From Alphaproteobacteria bacterium (GTDB lineage Bacteria > Pseudomonadota > Alphaproteobacteria > Rickettsiales > UBA998), in assembly GCA_004292675.1 (NCBI GenBank), contig RDXO01000021.1, positions 1-64,000 on the forward strand: DNA of 64,000 bases. The letters run 5' to 3'. The notes under the pieces were generated by a model, which had not been told where the DNA came from, ran no database searches, and saw only the letters and a program-made list of their open reading frames with translations. Made by a program: the position numbers and the translations under genes. Shown here in pieces: positions 17,385 to 27,589 of this stretch. The stretch's first letter is position 1, and each line of letters begins with the position of its first letter.

Positions 17385-18002
17385 TTAATGCGCATATTTA
17401 ATCCCACAACCATAGGGTGCGGTTGCTGAAGGATTAGGCGTAGTTCCTGCTTTTAAGGCATTTAGCGCACCTTGGACATAATTAGTGGAGCTAGGGATTT
17501 CATCTGGATTCACACCATTTTTGCTATCAATCGCACCCATATAGGCGATGGTGTGATTGGCATGAATCACATACATATGTGGCGTTGTTTTCGCACCGAA
17601 GGCTTTACCTATCGCGCCGTCAGCATCTAAAATCACATGGGCAGGTGAGGCTTTCTGCTCACTGATTAACTTCTTGGCTTGTTCATGATCCATATGCCCT
17701 TGCTTGCCCGGTGCAGAGGAATTGATCATGATCCATGTCACACCATCTTTTTTAGCACTTTCTTGTAATTTCTGCATATTGTTGCTGGTGTAATGTTTCT
17801 TCACAAAGGGGCATTGCGGGTTGCTCCATTCAAGCACGGTCACGCCTTTGATGGCATGAAGATCCACCTTTTTGCCGAAAATATCAGTTGCGTTTAGTGC
17901 AGGGGCAGTATCACCAATGTTCAATGCAGCACTTGCTGAGGCATAGAATGTGAATCCAGCGCATAGTAAAACAGTCAGTAGTTGTTTTTTAGTTGTGTTC
18001 AT
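17385..18002 (-). CDS. exported thioredoxin-fold (redoxin) protein
   Basis: A 205-residue protein with a signal peptide (KKQLLTVLLCAGFTFYASAS, cleavage near ASA-ALN). A redoxin/AhpC-TSA fold follows, opening GDTAPALNATDIFGKKVDL. The active-site stretch is EWSNPQCPFVKKHYTS, a single cysteine in a CPFV motif typical of a subgroup of periplasmic thioredoxin-like proteins. The cis-proline region is AKTTPHMYVI. It ends PYGCGIKYAH, supplying a second conserved cysteine. It probably reduces a periplasmic thiol or peroxide; the substrate is unknown. Its upstream region is packed with palindromic repeats (18028-18193). Confidence 0.8.
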   Translation of the reverse strand: MNTTKKQLLTVLLCAGFTFYASASAALNIGDTAPALNATDIFGKKVDLHAIKGVTVLEWSNPQCPFVKKHYTSNNMQKLQESAKKDGVTWIMINSSAPGKQGHMDHEQAKKLISEQKASPAHVILDADGAIGKAFGAKTTPHMYVIHANHTIAYMGAIDSKNGVNPDEIPSSTNYVQGALNALKAGTTPNPSATAPYGCGIKYAH

Positions 18003-18027
18003 CAGAATAAACTCCTTATAAGAATGA

Positions 18028-18092
18028 CTATAGTGCTACTATTATATAATTACTAATTTATTGGCAATTATATAATAGTGAAAGCACTATAG
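18028..18092. repeat. TAGTGCT-ended palindromic element, copy 1
   Basis: CTATAGTGCT at 18028-18037 and AAGCACTATAG at the right end bracket an inner inverted repeat (TATTATATAATT / AATTATATAATA). The same outer arms occur at 41933-41993, 53686-53748 and 55455-55511. It lies in the promoter region of the redoxin gene. Confidence 0.7.
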
Positions 18093-18104
18093 AATCATAG
18101 TGTT

Positions 18105-18155
18105 ATAGTCGTTTCTTGACATAAAAAATGAGTCATTTTTTAGTCAAACGACTAT
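18105..18155. repeat. second palindrome upstream of the redoxin gene
   Basis: TATAGTCGTTT...TTGAC pairs with GTCAA-ACGACTATA, with a nested AAAAAATGA/TCATTTTTT hairpin inside. It directly follows the first element, so the stretch is nearly all secondary structure. Confidence 0.65.
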
Positions 18156-18157
18156 AT

Positions 18158-18193
18158 TGCTATAACATAGTCATTTGCTATAACATAGTCATT
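18158..18193. repeat. 18-bp tandem direct repeat
   Basis: TGCTATAACATAGTCATT occurs twice without a gap (18158-18175 and 18176-18193), about 50 bases upstream of mgtE. It could be a tandem operator for mgtE or the redoxin gene, or slippage of part of the adjacent palindrome. Confidence 0.8.
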
Positions 18194-18242
18194 ATCATAT
18201 GACAAGCGTTTGCTGCGCAACTATTAGGGAGGGAACAGAATC

Positions 18243-19580
18243 ATGGAACAATCGATTGCTCCTGAATTGCTTGCGGGTTTATTAGCAAACCATGATCATG
18301 ATACTATTATTGCCTATGTGCAATCGCAACATAGTGTGGATATTGCCCATGCATTATCTGCGCTTGAACCGCATGAATCTATTGCGCTTATGGCGATGTT
18401 GGAGCTTGAACAGCAAGCCAGTATCATGGATTATTATCCTGCTGATTACCGCATTGATATTGCTGAAGCATTAGGTGTAGAGCGTCTTGCCGCATTAATG
18501 CATCATATGTCCCATGATGATCGCGCCGAAGTGGTACGCGGGCTTTCGGAAGAACTCGCAACCCAAACCTTGCAAGCGATGGCGAAGGCGGAGCGCGAAG
18601 ATATTAAACGGCTGGTTGCCTATCCTGAAGGCAGTGCAGGGGCGATCATGACAACGGATTATGTGACGCTTTTGCCGCATATGACGATACAAGAAGCCAT
18701 TGATCATTTGCGTATTCATGCACCCGCCCATGAAACCGTCAATCGTGCCTATGTGGTGGATAAACAACGTATCTTGCTTGGTTCGATACGCCTGCAAACC
18801 CTGATTCTTTCTTCACCTCATGCGGTGATTGAATCGTTGATGGAGCAGCATACCCATTCCGTAGAATGGGATGATCCGCAAGAATATGTGGCACAGCAAA
18901 TTTCGCGTTATGATGTGGTGGCGTTGCCTGTGGTAGATCAGCATCATCGCTTAATTGGCTTGGTGACCCATGATGATGCGATGGATGTCATGGTGCAGGA
19001 AATCACCGAAGATTTTTATAAAGCGGGAACAGTGGGGAAAATGTCCAGCAATGTGCGCTATGCCAGTAGCTGGTTGCTGTATCGTAAGCGCATCATGTGG
19101 TTGGTGTTGTTGGTGTTTGGGAATATTTTTTCAGGAGCGGGTATCGCGTATTTTGAATCGACCATCGCTTCCCATATTCATTTATTGTTTTTCTTACCAC
19201 TCTTGGTAGGAAGTGCAGGCAATGCGGGATCGCAATCGGCAACCTTGATCGTGCGTGCGCTTGCGACGGGGGAGATTGTGGTGAAGGATTGGGGGCGTAT
19301 GATGGCACGTGAGATGCTTGTGGCAGGGGCATTGGGTGTGACCATGGCGATTGCCGTATCGTTGATTGGCTTGGTGCGTGGTGGACAGCAGCTTGCTTTG
19401 GTGGTGGCTTGCACCATGATGATTGTGGTGATGATTGGCAGTTTGATTGGCTTGTCGCTCCCTTTCTTATTATATCGATTACGGCTTGACCCTGCAACCG
19501 CCAGTGCGCCACTCATTACCACCTTAGCGGATTCCATTGGTGTGGTCGTCTATTTTACCATTGCCGCCTATTTTTTATGA
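18243..19580 (+). CDS. mgtE: magnesium transporter MgtE
   Basis: A 445-residue Mg2+ channel. It has an N-terminal helical superhelix domain (about 1-125; LEPHESIALMAMLELEQQAS). Two CBS domains follow (about 130-250; GSAGAIMTTDYVTLLPHMT and VALPVVDQHHRLIGLVTHDD) that gate the pore in response to internal Mg2+. A five-helix pore domain comes last (LPLLVGSAGNAGSQSATLIV contains the conserved P and GN-GSQ selectivity region). The ribosome site GGGAGGGAA precedes the ATG. The length is normal. It stands alone and is divergent from the redoxin gene. Confidence 0.95.
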   Translation: MEQSIAPELLAGLLANHDHDTIIAYVQSQHSVDIAHALSALEPHESIALMAMLELEQQASIMDYYPADYRIDIAEALGVERLAALMHHMSHDDRAEVVRGLSEELATQTLQAMAKAEREDIKRLVAYPEGSAGAIMTTDYVTLLPHMTIQEAIDHLRIHAPAHETVNRAYVVDKQRILLGSIRLQTLILSSPHAVIESLMEQHTHSVEWDDPQEYVAQQISRYDVVALPVVDQHHRLIGLVTHDDAMDVMVQEITEDFYKAGTVGKMSSNVRYASSWLLYRKRIMWLVLLVFGNIFSGAGIAYFESTIASHIHLLFFLPLLVGSAGNAGSQSATLIVRALATGEIVVKDWGRMMAREMLVAGALGVTMAIAVSLIGLVRGGQQLALVVACTMMIVVMIGSLIGLSLPFLLYRLRLDPATASAPLITTLADSIGVVVYFTIAAYFL

Positions 19581-19666
19581 TGACGTTGTTTCTTGACTGA
19601 TGTACAATTAATAAGTACGGTGCAGCTCAAATCTGGGCAAAAACTACCAGTGATGGGAAGATACAT

Positions 19667-20554
19667 ATGACAAAAGTTGCCATAGCACAGGCGGGAACAT
19701 ATCTGTTAGATAATGCACGCACCCTTGAACAAATGCGTGAACTGGCACGCGATGCTGCAACACAACAATGTGACGTGATTCTTTTCCCTGAAGCCTATGT
19801 TGGGGGGTATCCCAAATATATGGATTTTGGTACAATCATTGGCACGCGAAGCACCAAAGGTAGAGAATTATTTGCAGAATATGCGAGTAGTGCCATGACA
19901 ATCGCACAAGCTGACATACAGATTGCGGAGTGCGCACAACAGGCGGGCATCACCATCATCACAGGGTTTATAGAGCGCGATGATTTGACGCTTTACTGTA
20001 GCGTGGTGGCATATAATACAGAAGGGGAGCGTATCGGGCATCGTCGCAAACTCATGCCAACCGCACAAGAACGCGTGATATGGGGACAAGGTGAGTCGGT
20101 AGGTAGCCCATTTGATACAGTAGCGGGGCGTGTTGGCGCGCTTATTTGCTGGGAAAGCTATATGCCGCTTGCGCGTATGAGCATGTATCAACAGGGAATA
20201 GAATTATATGCTGCACCAACAGTGGATGATCGTGATGGATGGCAGCATACTATGCGCCATATTGCCCGTGAGGGGTGCTGTTTTGTCCTTAGTGCGTGCC
20301 AATATATGACGCGTGATCATGTGCCTGAGCATTGGAAGGAATATGTGCATGATTCGCAAAGTGATGTGTTGATTCGCGGGGGGAGCTGCATTGTGCATCC
20401 GATGGGGCATTACATCACTGAGCCGATCTATGGTGAAAAGACTGTAATAGTAGCAGATATTGATCTGCGTGAGAGATTGCACGCTGGCTATGATTTAGAC
20501 GTAACGGGACATTATAGCCGTCCAGATATATTTAGCTTTGCATGGAAGCTATAG
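19667..20554 (+). CDS. nitrilase (carbon-nitrogen hydrolase)
   Basis: A 295-residue member of the true nitrilase branch, which converts nitriles to carboxylic acids and ammonia. The catalytic triad is visible: Glu in ILFPEAYVGGYPKYMDFG, Lys in HRRKLMPTAQER and Cys in GALICWESYMPLAR. The tyrosine-methionine-proline after the Cys and the GYP motif are typical of aliphatic/arylaliphatic nitrilases rather than amidases or Nit1/2. The length is slightly short at the C-terminus (typical 310-360). It is monocistronic, ending at a terminator shared with the convergent glycosylase gene. The substrate is unknown. Confidence 0.88.
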   Translation: MTKVAIAQAGTYLLDNARTLEQMRELARDAATQQCDVILFPEAYVGGYPKYMDFGTIIGTRSTKGRELFAEYASSAMTIAQADIQIAECAQQAGITIITGFIERDDLTLYCSVVAYNTEGERIGHRRKLMPTAQERVIWGQGESVGSPFDTVAGRVGALICWESYMPLARMSMYQQGIELYAAPTVDDRDGWQHTMRHIAREGCCFVLSACQYMTRDHVPEHWKEYVHDSQSDVLIRGGSCIVHPMGHYITEPIYGEKTVIVADIDLRERLHAGYDLDVTGHYSRPDIFSFAWKL

Positions 20555-20612
20555 CGCGTCACGATAGGTTAGTTATGTTTATATAAGCGTACCTATCGTG
20601 AGTTCGCGCTAT
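20551..20612. terminator. bidirectional terminator between convergent genes
   Basis: TAGCGCG-T-CACGATAGGT (from 20552) pairs with ACCTATCGTG-AGTT-CGCGCTA ending at 20611, a long imperfect stem between the nitrilase and uracil-DNA glycosylase genes. Confidence 0.75.
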
Positions 20613-20624
20613 AAATCATATATT

Positions 20625-21257
20625 TTATAGCGCACTGAAGCGTGCGATTACCGTATCAAACATAGCGTGCGTTAATGTTCCTGTATTGGTATTATAGCGC
20701 GAGCAATGATAGCTGCATAATAAGGTTATGGGATGATGCGTGAGCGTGTGGGTTGCCCCATGCGCGAAAGCAAAAGCATTTTGTTTGTAGCTTAAGGCAC
20801 GCAATGTTGCTTTATGCGCGATCGTGCCAAGTACAAGGATGGTGCGAAGATGTGGCATAGCCGCGAGTTCTGTAGCAAGATAGTGATTGCACTGGATAAT
20901 CTCGTCATTGATGGGTTTATTTTCAGGAGGAACGCAGCGCACGGCATTGGTGATGCGTGTATCAAGCAAGGCGAAGCCATCTGCTGCATGGGATGCATAG
21001 ACCCCCCGCGCCAAGCCATGAGCCAGCAGCGCAGCATAGAGCGTATCTCCCGCATAATCATTGGTGAATGGGCGACCCGTGGCATTCGCGCCATGCAATC
21101 CCGGAGCAAGCCCGATAATAAGCCTTGATGCTTCTAGCGATCCAAAAGATGGTACGGGGGCGTTATGGTAGGTGGGAAATGTATTCTGATTGATGCGATG
21201 AAAGGCGTGCAGTCTTGGGCATAAGCTGCAATCATGGGGTGGTGGGATAAAATGCAT
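20625..21257 (-). CDS. uracil-DNA glycosylase, family 5 (UDGb) type
   Basis: A 210-residue Fe-S cluster glycosylase that removes uracil and other deaminated bases from DNA. It opens with the CxxC pair DCSLCPRL. Motif 1 is GLAPGLHGANATGRPFTND, characteristic of UDGb rather than family 4 (GEAPG..ED). Further Fe-S cysteines are in NAVRCVPPENKP and the later C-rich part, and the final motif is CSYHCSRYNTNTG. The lack of a catalytic Asp/Asn in motif 1 is normal for family 5. It is convergent with the nitrilase and divergent from groES. Confidence 0.87.
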   Translation of the reverse strand: MHFIPPPHDCSLCPRLHAFHRINQNTFPTYHNAPVPSFGSLEASRLIIGLAPGLHGANATGRPFTNDYAGDTLYAALLAHGLARGVYASHAADGFALLDTRITNAVRCVPPENKPINDEIIQCNHYLATELAAMPHLRTILVLGTIAHKATLRALSYKQNAFAFAHGATHTLTHHPITLLCSYHCSRYNTNTGTLTHAMFDTVIARFSAL

Positions 21258-21424
21258 CGTGGCAATGTAATAAGTTGTGTGAAAAAAGTATAGAAAAAAG
21301 ATAAAAAAAATGTCATGCCTCTTGAAATGTTACCCATACGTCATATATGAAGTACAGGATGGATAAGCCATCAATTATAATATCAACGTCAACGCAAAAT
21401 TAATGTGTGATAGGAGCAATTATC

Positions 21425-21742
21425 ATGACAAACATCAAACCTTTATATGATCGCGTAGTGTTAAAGCGTCTTGAAGAAGATGAGCGCACTGCCAGCGGTA
21501 TCATTATCCCTGATACGGCAAAAGAAAAACCACAAAGAGGCATTATCATTGCCGTGGGTGAGGGAACTCGCCGCGAAGATGGTACTATCATCGCGCTTAC
21601 TGTTCAAGTGGGTGATATGGTGCTCTTTGGCAAATGGTCTGGCACAGAGATTAAACTCGATGGTCAAGAATTGTTGGTGATGAAAGAATCTGACATTATT
21701 GCTATCGTGGAAAACAAAATCGCTGATAAAAAAGCAGCGTAA
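21425..21742 (+). CDS. groES: co-chaperonin GroES
   Basis: A 105-residue protein that caps the GroEL ring. It starts [20 protein letters not shown] and carries the mobile-loop region [20 protein letters not shown] and [18 protein letters not shown]. The ATG at 21425 is preceded by ATAGGAGCAA; the longer frame from 21407 adds residues not found in the family. groEL follows by 25 bases. No CIRCE operator is present upstream. A loose sigma-32-like arrangement (CTTGAAA at about 21323, CATATAT about 14 bases on) is the only heat-shock signal I can suggest. Confidence 0.96.
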   Translation: MTNIKPLYDRVVLKRLEEDERTASGIIIPDTAKEKPQRGIIIAVGEGTRREDGTIIALTVQVGDMVLFGKWSGTEIKLDGQELLVMKESDIIAIVENKIADKKAA

Positions 21743-21764
21743 TTATCGTAACATAAGGAGTTAA

Positions 21765-23423
<1,659 letters not shown>

Positions 23424-23460
23424 TCCATTTCTAATCCATTTCTCTCAAGCATCCTATGCA

Positions 23461-23501
23461 AAGAGAGGCGTGATTCACAAGAGTCACGCCTCTCTTTTTT
23501 T
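23461..23501 (+). terminator. rho-independent terminator of groES-groEL
   Basis: AAGAGAGGCGTGA pairs with TCACGCCTCTCTT around a 10-base loop and is followed by a T-run at about 23495-23501. Confidence 0.93.
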
Positions 23502-23583
23502 GTGACGTGCAGTTCATGGCATTTATCTTTTTTTTACATAAAGCATGATACTACTAAACAACATTGTTTTGTTAGGAACTGCT

Positions 23584-25737
23584 ATGAAAGATTTTCTGAA
23601 CCGTTTGAATATCTCCAAAAAGATCACCTTGCTTGTGGTGGGGGCTTCTATATTAGCATCCGTGATTGCCACGACGTCGAGTGTGTTTTTAATCCGTGCG
23701 GATTTGACGAAGGAAACAGAATCAAAATTGCAAACGGTCGCTTTATTAAAACAGCGAGAAATATCCTCTTATCTTGAGAGAATACAAAACCAAGTATCGA
23801 ATAACGCGGTCAATGCGCAGATTCTTCAAGCGGCACAAGCATTTTCGGAAGGCTGGTTTGCTCTAGGATTTGATGGCGGGCAAAGCAAGATACTCAAAGA
23901 TTTGTATATTAACAATACCACACTTACAGAACCATTGCCTATTGGCAAAAAAGATCAGCTAGAGGATGCGAAGGATGGATCGCTTTATTCGCAAGCGCAC
24001 AAAAAGCAGCATCCGTGGTTCAAAAGATTTGCGGCAACCAATGGTTATTACGATATATTCTTAGTGGATATGCAAGGAAATATTATTTATTCCGTAGCTA
24101 AAGAACAGGATTTTGCTACCAATCTTACCAATGGTCCGTATAAGGATACTGATTTGGGTAAAGTATATCGCGATGCCATGGAATTAGCAAAAGGTGGCGT
24201 GTCATTTTATGAGTTTGCTCCCCATTCTGCGAGCCATGGAATCCCCGCCCTTTTTGTTGGATCGCCCATTTTTGAGGGGGATGAACGTAAGGGCGTGTTG
24301 ATTTTCCAAACACCTAATACGAAAAGTCAACAAATGGTTGATGTTGGAACACATGCAGGGCTTACGACGCAGTCCTATCTTGTGGGATCGCAAGGGCTAC
24401 TCTTTACCAACCTAAAAAAGGCGGATGGTACATTAGGGGATGATGAACTGAAAACAAAAATCAATAAAGCGATAGGTTCAGTGATCAACAAACTCAAACA
24501 TGGTGAAGTAGGGCTTGTTGAAACAACGAATCATCAGGGCGAAGAGATATTCGCAAGTGTGGCGGTGCTTGATGCTTTGGGCAATAAATGGGGATATGTG
24601 ATTGAGAAAGATCGTGAGGAGGTGCTTGAACCTGTGGCGCGCTTTCAAATGATCTCTTACGGTATTGCGGTGTTGATTGCTGTTGCGGTTGGATTATTAG
24701 GATTTTGGCAAGCACGATCCATATCCACCCCCTTGGTAGATATTGCGGATACATATGATAAGCTGAATCATGATGATCTTTCTCATCAAATCCCGCATAC
24801 GGAACGTCAGGATGAAGTGGGTTTGTTAGCGCGTGCCGCCTTGGTATTTAAGCGACATATTGAAGAAAATCATGCTCAAGAGGAGCTTTATAAGGAACGC
24901 CAACTAGAATTGGCAGATCGCTTTGAGCGCGAAATTAAAGGGTTTGTTTCGATGGTGGCTGCTGCGGCGACAGAACTTTCGCATACGGCAGAGGAGGTGG
25001 CATCCACGGTAGGCAAAACGACTGATACGAGCTTGCGTGCATCCCATGCAGCGGAAGATACGGCGATGAATGTGCAAACGGTCGCGCAAGCAACGGAGCA
25101 ATTATCCGCTTCTGTGCGTGAAATATCGGCACAAATGCAACGTTCAAACGATTTGGTACATGAATCGGTGCGCCGTGCTGAACTCGCAGATTCCCATGCG
25201 CAATCTTTAAGTGTAGCAACAAATAAAGTGCGTGAGGTTATTGAATTGATTTCTGAAATTGCAGGACAAATTAATTTACTCGCTCTCAATGCGACGATAG
25301 AATCTGCGCGTGCTGGTGAAGCAGGAAAAGGTTTTGCCGTGGTAGCAAATGAGGTGAAAAGTCTTGCGAATCAGACGGATAAATCGATTGGTGAGATCAC
25401 CCGCGTGATTGATGAGATGAACGGAGCTTCAAATAATATCGTGCAATCGCTTGCCTCTATTAAAGATTCTATCCGCAACATTGATTCTTCAAGCCGTTCT
25501 ATTGCCAACTCGGTGCAGCAACAAACAGTCACGACGAATCATATTGCCCATAATATGCAAACGGCAGCCCAAGGTACGGGACTTATCAGTAGTGGTTTAC
25601 ATGAGGTGCGCACGATGTCCGCTGAGGCAGATAATTCCGCAGGGCAGATTCTTGATGCGTCACTCGAACTCTCACAGCAAGCAGAACAACTCAATAGCCA
25701 AGTGGATACATTCTTGCATAGCCTAAGAAATATTTGA
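23584..25737 (+). CDS. methyl-accepting chemotaxis protein
   Basis: A 717-residue chemoreceptor. An N-terminal membrane helix lies at about residues 12-35. A large periplasmic region of about 300 residues (Cache-type, containing WFKRFAATNGYYDIFLVDMQ) is followed by a second helix (ISYGIAVLIAVAVGLLGFWQ), a HAMP domain and a cytoplasmic coiled coil. The hairpin tip is EIAGQINLLALNATIESARA then GEAGKGFAVVANEVKSLANQ, the universal CheA/CheW contact. The ATG at 23584 follows AGGAACTGCT; the earlier in-frame start lacks a site. There is no CheB/CheR pentapeptide at the C-terminus. It implies a chemotactic system elsewhere in the genome. Confidence 0.93.
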   Translation: MKDFLNRLNISKKITLLVVGASILASVIATTSSVFLIRADLTKETESKLQTVALLKQREISSYLERIQNQVSNNAVNAQILQAAQAFSEGWFALGFDGGQSKILKDLYINNTTLTEPLPIGKKDQLEDAKDGSLYSQAHKKQHPWFKRFAATNGYYDIFLVDMQGNIIYSVAKEQDFATNLTNGPYKDTDLGKVYRDAMELAKGGVSFYEFAPHSASHGIPALFVGSPIFEGDERKGVLIFQTPNTKSQQMVDVGTHAGLTTQSYLVGSQGLLFTNLKKADGTLGDDELKTKINKAIGSVINKLKHGEVGLVETTNHQGEEIFASVAVLDALGNKWGYVIEKDREEVLEPVARFQMISYGIAVLIAVAVGLLGFWQARSISTPLVDIADTYDKLNHDDLSHQIPHTERQDEVGLLARAALVFKRHIEENHAQEELYKERQLELADRFEREIKGFVSMVAAAATELSHTAEEVASTVGKTTDTSLRASHAAEDTAMNVQTVAQATEQLSASVREISAQMQRSNDLVHESVRRAELADSHAQSLSVATNKVREVIELISEIAGQINLLALNATIESARAGEAGKGFAVVANEVKSLANQTDKSIGEITRVIDEMNGASNNIVQSLASIKDSIRNIDSSSRSIANSVQQQTVTTNHIAHNMQTAAQGTGLISSGLHEVRTMSAEADNSAGQILDASLELSQQAEQLNSQVDTFLHSLRNI

Positions 25738-25781
25738 TGGTGCAATGGTGGGAATAGACCTCTGCAAAATTTCAGTATATT

Positions 25782-25854
25782 CGTCATTCCAGCGTATGCA
25801 GGAATCCAGTAAAAGCGGTTGTAATTGGACTCCTGCCTAAAGCAGGAGTGACGA
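25782..25854. repeat. GTCATTCC-type palindromic repeat, long copy
   Basis: Starts CGTCATTCCAGCGTATGCAG and ends CTCCTGCCTAAAGCAGGAGTGACGAG, so the two halves are each hairpins and the ends (CGTCA / TGACG) are complementary. It is closely similar in layout to 34621-34694 and lies between the convergent chemoreceptor and membrane-protein genes. Confidence 0.75.
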
Positions 25855-25860
25855 GTATTT

Positions 25861-26301
25861 TTATAGAGATGCACGTGGGCGATAGTACCATGCGACGAAC
25901 AAGGCGTAGATGGGAGCGCAACAAAGAAGAATTAAATCATAGCTAGGATTGGTTATGTTATTATAATATAATAAATCTTTTAGTAACCAATAAACAAAAG
26001 GCAATGCACCAAACAATCCCCATAAGCCAAGCGCATAATACCAACCTTTCCATGGTTGCTGTTTTAGATAGGCGCGTAGGGCTGCAATAAAAAAGCACAA
26101 ACCTGCTGCACCAGCACCGCCCCAAGCCAAAAACATGAATGTTAAAAAATGAAAAATATCACCTTTGCTAAGCCCCGTAAAGCCAATAGCAAGAGCAAAA
26201 ACCCAAATAAACCCACTAATCACGCAAGGTACAATGCCACACAAAGTGATAATGGATATAATGATAAGTGCAACCTTGGAAGGAAAAAATCGATGCAGCA
26301 T
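25861..26301 (-). CDS. four-helix membrane protein of unknown function
   Basis: A 146-residue protein with four predicted membrane helices: VALIIISIITLCGIVPCVIS, a second at about 55-78 (FHFLTFMFLAWGGAGAAGLC), a third near 93-110 (WYYALGLWGLFGALPFVYWL) and a fourth at 122-138. It has a short basic N-terminus and a basic C-terminal end (WYYRPRASL). I recognise no family. It starts four bases after the ilvH stop on the same strand, so it is probably expressed with ilvH; a functional tie is not evident. Confidence 0.7.
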   Translation of the reverse strand: MLHRFFPSKVALIIISIITLCGIVPCVISGFIWVFALAIGFTGLSKGDIFHFLTFMFLAWGGAGAAGLCFFIAALRAYLKQQPWKGWYYALGLWGLFGALPFVYWLLKDLLYYNNITNPSYDLILLCCAPIYALFVAWYYRPRASL

Positions 26302-26304
26302 CCA

Positions 26305-26868
26305 TTACTCACTCACGCCAACCACATCATCCATAAAGCCAAGTGATCCGCGTGACATTGCTGCTGCACCTGTGCGGGCGACTTCGATAAGCCCAAGCGG
26401 ACGAAGTAGCGCTATGAAACTATCAATCTTTGCAGGTTTACCCGTAAGTTCAAAGACAAAGGAATCAATCGTCGCATCCACCGAGCGGGCGCGAAAAATA
26501 TCCGCAATACGCATTGCTTCCACACGTTGTTCACCTGTGCTACGCACCTTCACCAAAGCAAGCTCACGTTGCACAAACGCACCTTCAGCCCCAAGATCAT
26601 GCACCTTATGCACTGGCACCATACGATCTAATAAGGTGATAATTTGTTGAATCACCTGCTCTGTACCCTTCGTGACGATGGTAATGCGCGATAAGGAGGC
26701 ATCTTCATCAACTTCTGCTACCGTTAAGCTGGTGATGTTGTATCCACGGCTAGAAAATAAGCCAATCACGCGCCCCAGCACGCCAAATTCATTATCCACC
26801 AACACCGCAAGTGTATGTTCATTGCGGGCTGGAACATGTTCAGGTATATCATAAACTATATCAGGCAT
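26305..26868 (-). CDS. ilvH: acetolactate synthase small (regulatory) subunit
   Basis: A 187-residue regulatory subunit of acetohydroxyacid synthase, the first common enzyme of branched-chain amino acid synthesis. The ACT domain begins HTLAVLVDNEFGVLGRVIGL and continues FSSRGYNITSLTVAEVDED, the valine-binding site. A second ACT-like half follows (QRELALVKVRSTGEQRVEAM). About 15-20 extra N-terminal residues precede the ACT domain. The catalytic subunit gene, normally directly upstream, is not there: the upstream neighbour is the divergent ccmD. Confidence 0.92.
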   Translation of the reverse strand: MPDIVYDIPEHVPARNEHTLAVLVDNEFGVLGRVIGLFSSRGYNITSLTVAEVDEDASLSRITIVTKGTEQVIQQIITLLDRMVPVHKVHDLGAEGAFVQRELALVKVRSTGEQRVEAMRIADIFRARSVDATIDSFVFELTGKPAKIDSFIALLRPLGLIEVARTGAAAMSRGSLGFMDDVVGVSE

Positions 26869-26988
26869 AGTCTTATGTGTACATCATCTAAGGTGGGGAA
26901 TCAATCAAGAAAACTAACGATGATCTATTTTTTATCATGATTTTTGCATTTTGTCATGGATTATTCTGTGAAACAACGATAGACACAT

Positions 26989-27147
26989 ATGATGGATGAA
27001 CTAATTATACTAGCCTATGGTTTTGCTTTGCTTATGATGGCAAGTTGGATTGCCCACGCATGGTGGCATTATCAACAATCAAAAAAACGGTTGCAACATT
27101 TGCAACATCATCAAGAAACAATGGGGGGCAAGGATGCGCCTCGCTAA
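26989..27147 (+). CDS. ccmD: heme exporter protein CcmD
   Basis: A 52-residue protein with one membrane helix (LIILAYGFALLMMASWIAHA) and a basic, glutamine/histidine-rich cytoplasmic tail. The size, topology and overlap with ccmE fit CcmD, which helps release holo-CcmE from the CcmABC heme exporter. The start ATGATG at 26989 is the only reasonable initiator. ccmA, ccmB and ccmC are not upstream, so the cluster is split. Confidence 0.8.
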   Translation: MMDELIILAYGFALLMMASWIAHAWWHYQQSKKRLQHLQHHQETMGGKDAPR

Positions 27148-27589
27148 ACGTCAACGCTTGGTGTTTGTGGTGGTATCGTTGCTGATGATAGGCTGTGCCG
27201 TAGCAATGATGCTGAACGCGATGCAAGATTATGTGACCTATTTTTATTCACCCTCGGATTTAGTGGCGCGACCGCCACAGATGGGGGAAGAAATTCGCAT
27301 TGGTGGCTTGGTGCAACAAGGTAGTGTTGAGTCTCTTGCGCCAGATAAAATCACGTTTATTGTGACAGATGGCACACATCAGGTGCGTGTTGCCTATCAA
27401 GGGATGATCCCGAATCTTTTTAAGGAAGGGCAGGGGGTGATTGCGACAGGTACGATGGCAGAAGGGATGGTGCAAGCAAGAGAAATCCTTGCAAAGCATG
27501 ATGAGAATTATATGCCTCCCGAAGTTGCAAAAGCTCTCAAGAAATCAGGGCATTGGAAAGAACCGAACGCGCTAGGGGCAACGCCATGA
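27134..27589 (+). CDS. ccmE: cytochrome c maturation heme chaperone CcmE
   Basis: A 151-residue periplasmic heme chaperone anchored by an N-terminal helix (RLVFVVVSLLMIGCAVAMML). An OB-fold domain follows (IRIGGLVQQGSVE, ITFIVTDGTHQVRVAYQG). The heme-binding histidine is in ILAKHDENYMPPE, the invariant HxxxY motif. The ATG at 27134 has a GGGGGGCAAGG ribosome site and overlaps the end of ccmD by 14 bases; the longer upstream frame is not CcmE-like. ccmF starts on the ATGA at the end. Confidence 0.95.
   Translation: MRLAKRQRLVFVVVSLLMIGCAVAMMLNAMQDYVTYFYSPSDLVARPPQMGEEIRIGGLVQQGSVESLAPDKITFIVTDGTHQVRVAYQGMIPNLFKEGQGVIATGTMAEGMVQAREILAKHDENYMPPEVAKALKKSGHWKEPNALGATP

Noticed and set aside
21300-21424. 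CIRCE (HrcA) operator before groES
   Set aside because: No TTAGCACTC-N9-GAGTGCTAA or close variant is present; a loose sigma-32-like arrangement is too weak to list as a feature.
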